Below are positions 4,801 to 7,198 of a stretch of 7,198 nucleotides of DNA, piece by piece. A model generated the notes under the pieces. The model was not told the origin of the DNA. It searched no databases and worked only from the letters and a program-made list of their open reading frames with translations. The translations under genes and the position numbers were made by a program. Position 1 is the stretch's first letter, and every line of letters starts with the position of its first letter. Source of the DNA: CAIPVR01 sp049316905 (lineage in GTDB: Bacteria; Actinomycetota; Acidimicrobiia; Acidimicrobiales; Microtrichaceae); the NCBI GenBank assembly GCA_049316905.1, contig JBMOJH010000138.1, forward strand, positions 1-7,198, given 5' to 3'.

Positions 4801-7198
4801 GGCACCCACCCGCCGGCCGCGGCGACGGTGATGCCGAACCGGGTGGGCGAGGTGGAGGCCGGGTCGAACGTGGCCGTACCGGAGGACAGCGCGGCGGGCA
4901 GCGCCGATGCCAGGGCGGACGGCAGCGCCACGGTGGCCACGCCGCTGAGCGCGCCCGCGGCCACCGGCACGGCCGGTGCGCCGTTGGCCGGCTGGTAGGT
5001 GGAGTCGGCCGCGGTGGCCACGGCGACCGCGGCACCGAGGGTCCACCCAGCCGCGGGGGGGAGGTTGCCGAGCGCGGCCGCGGACATCGGCGGCCCGGCG
5101 AACGACACGGTGGTGGCCCGCGGCGCGCTGGCCACCGTGGCGGTGCCGGTCACGCCGATCGTGGCCCCGTTCGGGGTGAGGGTGAGCGTGGCGGTGGCCG
5201 AGCCGACGGTCAGCGGTGCCACGGTCACGGGTGCCGAGGGCCCGCTGAGCACCGCGGCGCCGGCTGTCCAGCCGCCGCTCACGGCCGCCGGGGTGGCCGC
5301 GCCGGGGAGGGTCAGCGAGGCCGACAGCTGCACGTCGAGCCCGCAGGCCGAACCCGCCGAGAGCGTGCAGTCGGCAGTGGTGCGCGCCGCCAGGCCGGTC
5401 ACCGTCGCGGAGCCCACGGTGGTGGGACCGGCCGGGGGCGACGCGGCGGTGAGGCCGAGCCGGGGGCCGTCGAACGTGGCCGTGCCCGACAGGGGCAGGG
5501 CCGGCAGCGCACCGCCGCCGAGGACGAGGGGCGCGTCGGCGAAGGTGATCGTGGCCGTCGCGCCCTGCAGGACCACCGGGCCCGACGGGGCCGGGCCGCC
5601 GGGGCCGAGCTCGAGCGCGGCGGTGCCGCTCGCCGCGGTCGGCGACCAGGCGATGCGGAGCGACGCGAGCGTGAGGTCGGTCGCGAGCGGCACCCCGGTG
5701 AGGGCGCCGGTCGCGGTGGAGGTCCACCCCGAACCGTCGGAGCGCAGTGCGCCACTCACGGGCACGCCGAGACCGGCGAACTGCGCCAGGCCCACGGAGG
5801 TGAGGTTGAGGTCCGTGATCACCCCGCCCGGCGCGGCGGTGGCCGTGCCAGTGACGGTGAGGGCGGCGCCGCTCGGTGCCGCGCCCGACGACGCGGTACC
5901 CGAGGCCGCCACGAGGGCCACCGCCGGCGTTGTCGCCGACCACGAGAGCGTGGTGGTCGCGTTCCATCCCGTCGGCACGTCGAAGGGCACGCCCGACGCG
6001 GTGACGGTGCCGATCGCGGCGCCGAGGCCGGAGGACGACACGAACGGCAGGAGCAGGCCCGGGGCGGCGAGCGCGGGCGACGTGGTGGACCAGCCCGCCG
6101 GCAGCTGCACCGTGGCCGACTGCAGCTGCACCCCCGCCGCCGACAACGTGCCCGCGGCACCGGTGAGGACGAGCCCGCCGGGCAACGTGACCGTGGCGTC
6201 GGTGAACGTGGCCGTGCCGGGGGCACAGGTGGGCGCCGGGACCGTCGTGGTGGTCGTGGAGCCGGTCGTGGTCGTGGTGGTGCTCGTGGTCGTGGTGGTC
6301 GTGATCGTCGTGGTGGTCGCGGACGGCGCCCCGCCCTGCACGGTGGCCGACGGGATCAGCACGGTCGCACCGCCCGCACCGGTGAGCGTGGCCGGGCGTC
6401 CGGCCGACAGGTCGGCCAGGGCGGTGCACAGCGCGGCGGGCACCTCGTCATCGGGCAACTCGGTCACCGCGACCGGCACGGACTCGGTGGTCACCCGGCC
6501 GAACGAGTCGGTCACGCGCAGCTGCACGGTGCCCTCGGCGGGCTGGTCGGGGGCGGTGAAGGCGAGCGTGGGTCCGTTCGTGCCGGTACCGGACGGGAGG
6601 TCGAGATCGCCCTGCACCGACCACGCGTACTGGTACGGCGCGCCCGCGGAGGTGACGGTGCTCGTGACCACGACCGGCGTGTCGGTGGTGGCCACCAGCG
6701 AGTCGGCCCCGCCGGCGAGCTGCACCTGCAGGCCGTCGTCGCCCCACACCACCTCCACCGGAGCGGTGGCAGTGGCGGTGCCGCCCGCGGCGCGGACCGT
6801 GACCGAGAAGGTCAGCGAGGCATTCTGCGCCGTGGGGGCGAGGCTCGGCGCGGTGAAGGCGAGCTGCGGACCGTCGGTGGCACCGAGGACGGTGGCGTCG
6901 GGGCCGGCGGTCTGCGTCCACGAGTACGTGAAGGGCCCGGTGCCGCTGACCTGCGCGGCGAGCGTGGCGGACGTGCGGGTGGCCACCTGCAGGACCGAGC
7001 CGTCACCCACCTCCACGGTGGGCGCCACGATCGCCGGCGACGGAGCGGGCGGCGGTCCGAGCGGCCCGGCGTTCCCCCCGCTCCCGCCTGAGCTGCGGGC
7101 GACCGGACGGCCCACCCCCTCGATGGTGGTGGCGGTCGACCCGGTCGCAGAGGTGGGGCCGGGGGCCGCGGCGCCCAAGGTGGGCGGCACCAGGTGCA
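1815..7198 (-). CDS. Giant multidomain surface protein: Ig-like, Thr stalk, beta-repeats, coiled coil (5' end missing)
   Basis: The frame is open through the right edge. A GTG at 7190 would give 1,791 residues (numbering used here), but no signal peptide or ribosome binding site precedes it and the frame continues upstream (His-Leu before that Val), so the true start is outside the window. Residues 1-56 are a Pro/Gly/Ser/Thr/Ala linker. Residues 57-149 and 152-245 are Ig-like domains; the first matches the PKD/REJ pattern (YSWTQTAGP, then LAFTAPSL, then LTFSVTV). Residues 286-318 are a Thr stalk. Residues 323 to about 1320 are weakly conserved beta-repeats with VTGTAT and GTATF motifs. Residues 1473-1629 are an Ala-rich coiled coil. 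Residues 1630-1791 are a beta-rich end domain opening with HCTTC and ending GPDEL. There are only ten cysteines. No LPXTG motif, hydrophobic C-terminus or catalytic motif is visible, so a structural or adhesive extracellular role is more likely than an enzymatic one. It is the first gene visible in the operon and is coupled to the small membrane protein. The exact family is unrecognised. Confidence 0.9.
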   Translation of the reverse strand, partial: HLVPPTLGAAAPGPTSATGSTATTIEGVGRPVARSSGGSGGNAGPLGPPPAPSPAIVAPTVEVGDGSVLQVATRTSATLAAQVSGTGPFTYSWTQTAGPDATVLGATDGPQLAFTAPSLAPTAQNASLTFSVTVRAAGGTATATAPVEVVWGDDGLQVQLAGGADSLVATTDTPVVVTSTVTSAGAPYQYAWSVQGDLDLPSGTGTNGPTLAFTAPDQPAEGTVQLRVTDSFGRVTTESVPVAVTELPDDEVPAALCTALADLSAGRPATLTGAGGATVLIPSATVQGGAPSATTTTITTTTTTSTTTTTTGSTTTTTVPAPTCAPGTATFTDATVTLPGGLVLTGAAGTLSAAGVQLQSATVQLPAGWSTTSPALAAPGLLLPFVSSSGLGAAIGTVTASGVPFDVPTGWNATTTLSWSATTPAVALVAASGTASSGAAPSGAALTVTGTATAAPGGVITDLNLTSVGLAQFAGLGVPVSGALRSDGSGWTSTATGALTGVPLATDLTLASLRIAWSPTAASGTAALELGPGGPAPSGPVVLQGATATITFADAPLVLGGGALPALPLSGTATFDGPRLGLTAASPPAGPTTVGSATVTGLAARTTADCTLSAGSACGLDVQLSASLTLPGAATPAAVSGGWTAGAAVLSGPSAPVTVAPLTVGSATATLTLTPNGATIGVTGTATVASAPRATTVSFAGPPMSAAALGNLPPAAGWTLGAAVAVATAADSTYQPANGAPAVPVAAGALSGVATVALPSALASALPAALSSGTATFDPASTSPTRFGITVAAAGGWVPVGKADAAVSVAVDSLSVSVAVTGGLTTVGVTGTATLSATSFAPAGPSTVPAGLTGTLAAGSLAATVTPAGGAWPNYAGVAGLDLSGLAVQLSTGANPSATLTANAALPSQVNAALGVPDIRSATASAQLADAAPCLVVDLRPAGGVNLGAAGLLLDSNANLTVAPVACGEQGAASGAGLVLAFTPSSAPPMTLALDPVSFSGSAEVTLGTTSIGGLPLSGTTVAVAVAGGATSMTVTGSAVFDQATVPVSGTVVEPANGVSQITFTGTAPQLELAPAPASFVVTDARISTTVPSSIGFGDPTVAVAGTTSLLGNQVAVSLSGTEVGTTISDLKGTVPSTTFALAFGDQLVTSLDVSIGSGTDPVTVTSPANGATLTTPTRSIAAASVTLTATGFDLTAAVTVPGTLGLPTLSVTGPYTTVGSGAGTYSFANPSTADVNLAGFTAASTVTFARAAGAPTDSASMAASVPLGLFDQDDELKVSGTIDPNGDASLTGSLDGVTFRGLAGTATVTFAPGGSGSPGTGWYGASITYDTDPGDCSMWSGAPKLTGTVYRSMGTTYYTLTGTTSLNLPETFDKITRQYDQPVVLSNEYPSDDPQPADGITLALGVQAPAFSFEGSFAFAVASCSWTAAATLTLTFAQGSQSQALGSSLSPAGGVQNQAGNPFGPGGSAPADLLTYREAKEATAYSAAFAKATKSAVALATSAAGVADDATQDLQNAVADYQAAQDELAAARQALAQALDDAAAGNGSQLAGAEDELDDAESGAAGSSDAVAAAQARLEEATNTSNLLQAQANDAQDTADQALAAAQDANDAAEQTVSAEEQLAAQKVRELTVSWTHCTTCQPVDDFQIDGEILFANTYVVGADLSVGFTDGSFASITGSVTGGFERQETAGWSHLNVYAMAEITLTLTVGYSWIAPAGGSAGWNTLDITADAQAEASVNLDLWLVTYSATLADISGTVEIEVLPLPVRATGDLYLQFLGVNYTVSFGPDEL
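1818..2303 (-). other. C-terminal beta-rich domain of the giant protein with HCTTC motif
   Basis: Residues 1630-1791. After VSWTHCTTCQ (Cys1637 and Cys1640, the last two of the protein) there are many amphipathic strands with alternating small or polar and hydrophobic residues and several aromatics (W1692, Y1698, Y1711, W1713, W1743, Y1774). The chain ends in YTVSFGPDEL without a membrane segment or sorting signal. It is compact enough to be a single beta-sandwich or barrel-like domain; no family is recognised. Confidence 0.5.
2304..2774 (-). other. Ala-rich coiled-coil segment of the giant protein
   Basis: Residues 1473-1629 are rich in Ala, Gln, Asp and Glu with heptad-like spacing and almost no Pro or aromatics, in sharp contrast to the Thr/Gly/Val beta-regions on both sides. 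Gly-rich breaks at GNG (1544-1546) and GAAGSS (1562-1567) split it into a long first helix (about 1473-1541), a short middle one, and a second long helix (about 1567-1629). That layout could fold back as an antiparallel hairpin or support oligomerisation. Confidence 0.75.
3231..6224 (-). repeat. About 1,000-residue degenerate beta-repeat region of the giant protein
   Basis: Residues 323-1320 alternate short hydrophobic strands with Gly/Pro/Ser turns. Recurrent motifs are GTATF at 325, 569 and 771; VTGTAT or VTGSAV at 446, 680, 827 and 1033; and (P/A)xGW aromatic turns with Trp at 367, 409, 489, 641, 716, 795 and 870. Spacing is irregular, so the units are old and divergent. At DNA level the plus strand keeps an exact 12-base match, GAACGTGGCCGT, at 4866, 5472 and 6204. 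The likely fold is an elongated array of beta-sandwich or beta-solenoid units; I do not recognise the family. Confidence 0.6.
6243..6317 (-). repeat. Thr-codon tract encoding the stalk of the giant protein
   Basis: Encodes residues 292-316, Thr broken only by single Ile, Ser and Gly-Ser residues, in ACC/ACG codons. It separates the Ig-like pair from the beta-repeat region and is flanked by Cys255 and Cys322. It is probably an extended, possibly O-glycosylated linker. Confidence 0.8.
6456..7022 (-). other. Two tandem Ig/PKD-REJ-like domains of the giant protein
   Basis: Residues 57-149 and 152-245. Each has the order: strand-rich start, Y-x-W core strand (YSW at 89-91, YAW at 188-190), a GPxLAFTAP segment (108-115 and 206-214), then a final strand pair (LTFSVTV; VQLRVTD) ending in VxV. 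GPQLAFTAP and GPTLAFTAP are nearly identical, indicating duplication of one domain. Domains of this kind usually act as spacers or adhesion modules outside the cell. Confidence 0.7.

Noticed and set aside
4408..6429. Minus-strand open frame of 673 codons in another frame of the giant gene
   Set aside because: His/Arg/Gly-rich shadow frame inside the beta-repeat region; absence of stops follows from GC content.
7188..7190. GTG at 7190 as true start of the giant protein
   Set aside because: No ribosome binding site or signal peptide; the frame stays open to the window edge, so the start is most likely outside.

Overview
The window is very GC-rich, with codons overwhelmingly ending in G or C. 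It carries one co-directional group of genes, all read from the minus strand. Secreted proteins with poly-threonine linkers encoded by alternating ACC/ACG codons, an actinobacterial-style lipoprotein and Ala/Gly/Thr/Val-rich composition suggest a high-GC actinobacterium. The style is reminiscent of Acidimicrobiia (Iamia/Ilumatobacter-like), but that placement is an inference from composition, not from a marker gene.

Layout in transcription order (right to left). (1) 7198-1815: the 3' part of a giant gene, at least 1,790 codons, whose true start lies beyond the right edge. It encodes a probable surface or extracellular protein. In order it has two Ig/PKD-REJ-like domains, a Thr stalk, about 1,000 residues of degenerate beta-repeats, an Ala-rich coiled coil of about 155 residues, and a C-terminal beta-rich domain that starts with an HCTTC motif. 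(2) 1807-1397: a small single-pass membrane-anchored protein. Its ribosome binding site overlaps the giant gene's stop codon, so the two are very probably translationally coupled. (3) 1336-302: a lipoprotein alpha/beta-hydrolase of the BD-FAE/carboxylesterase type, with HGGGW, GHSAG and a late His. (4) 209-1: the start of a secreted protein with a signal peptide, an unusual tryptophan cluster and a Thr linker; it runs off the left edge.

Gaps between genes are 7, 60 and 92 bases, with no convincing terminator and no gene on the plus strand. All three genes whose N-terminus is visible carry an export or membrane signal, and the giant protein has extracellular-type domains. The simplest reading is an envelope or cell-surface operon: a large fibrous protein, a membrane partner, a surface esterase and another secreted protein. 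Their joint function cannot be read from sequence alone. I see no RNA gene, CRISPR array, insertion sequence or phage gene.
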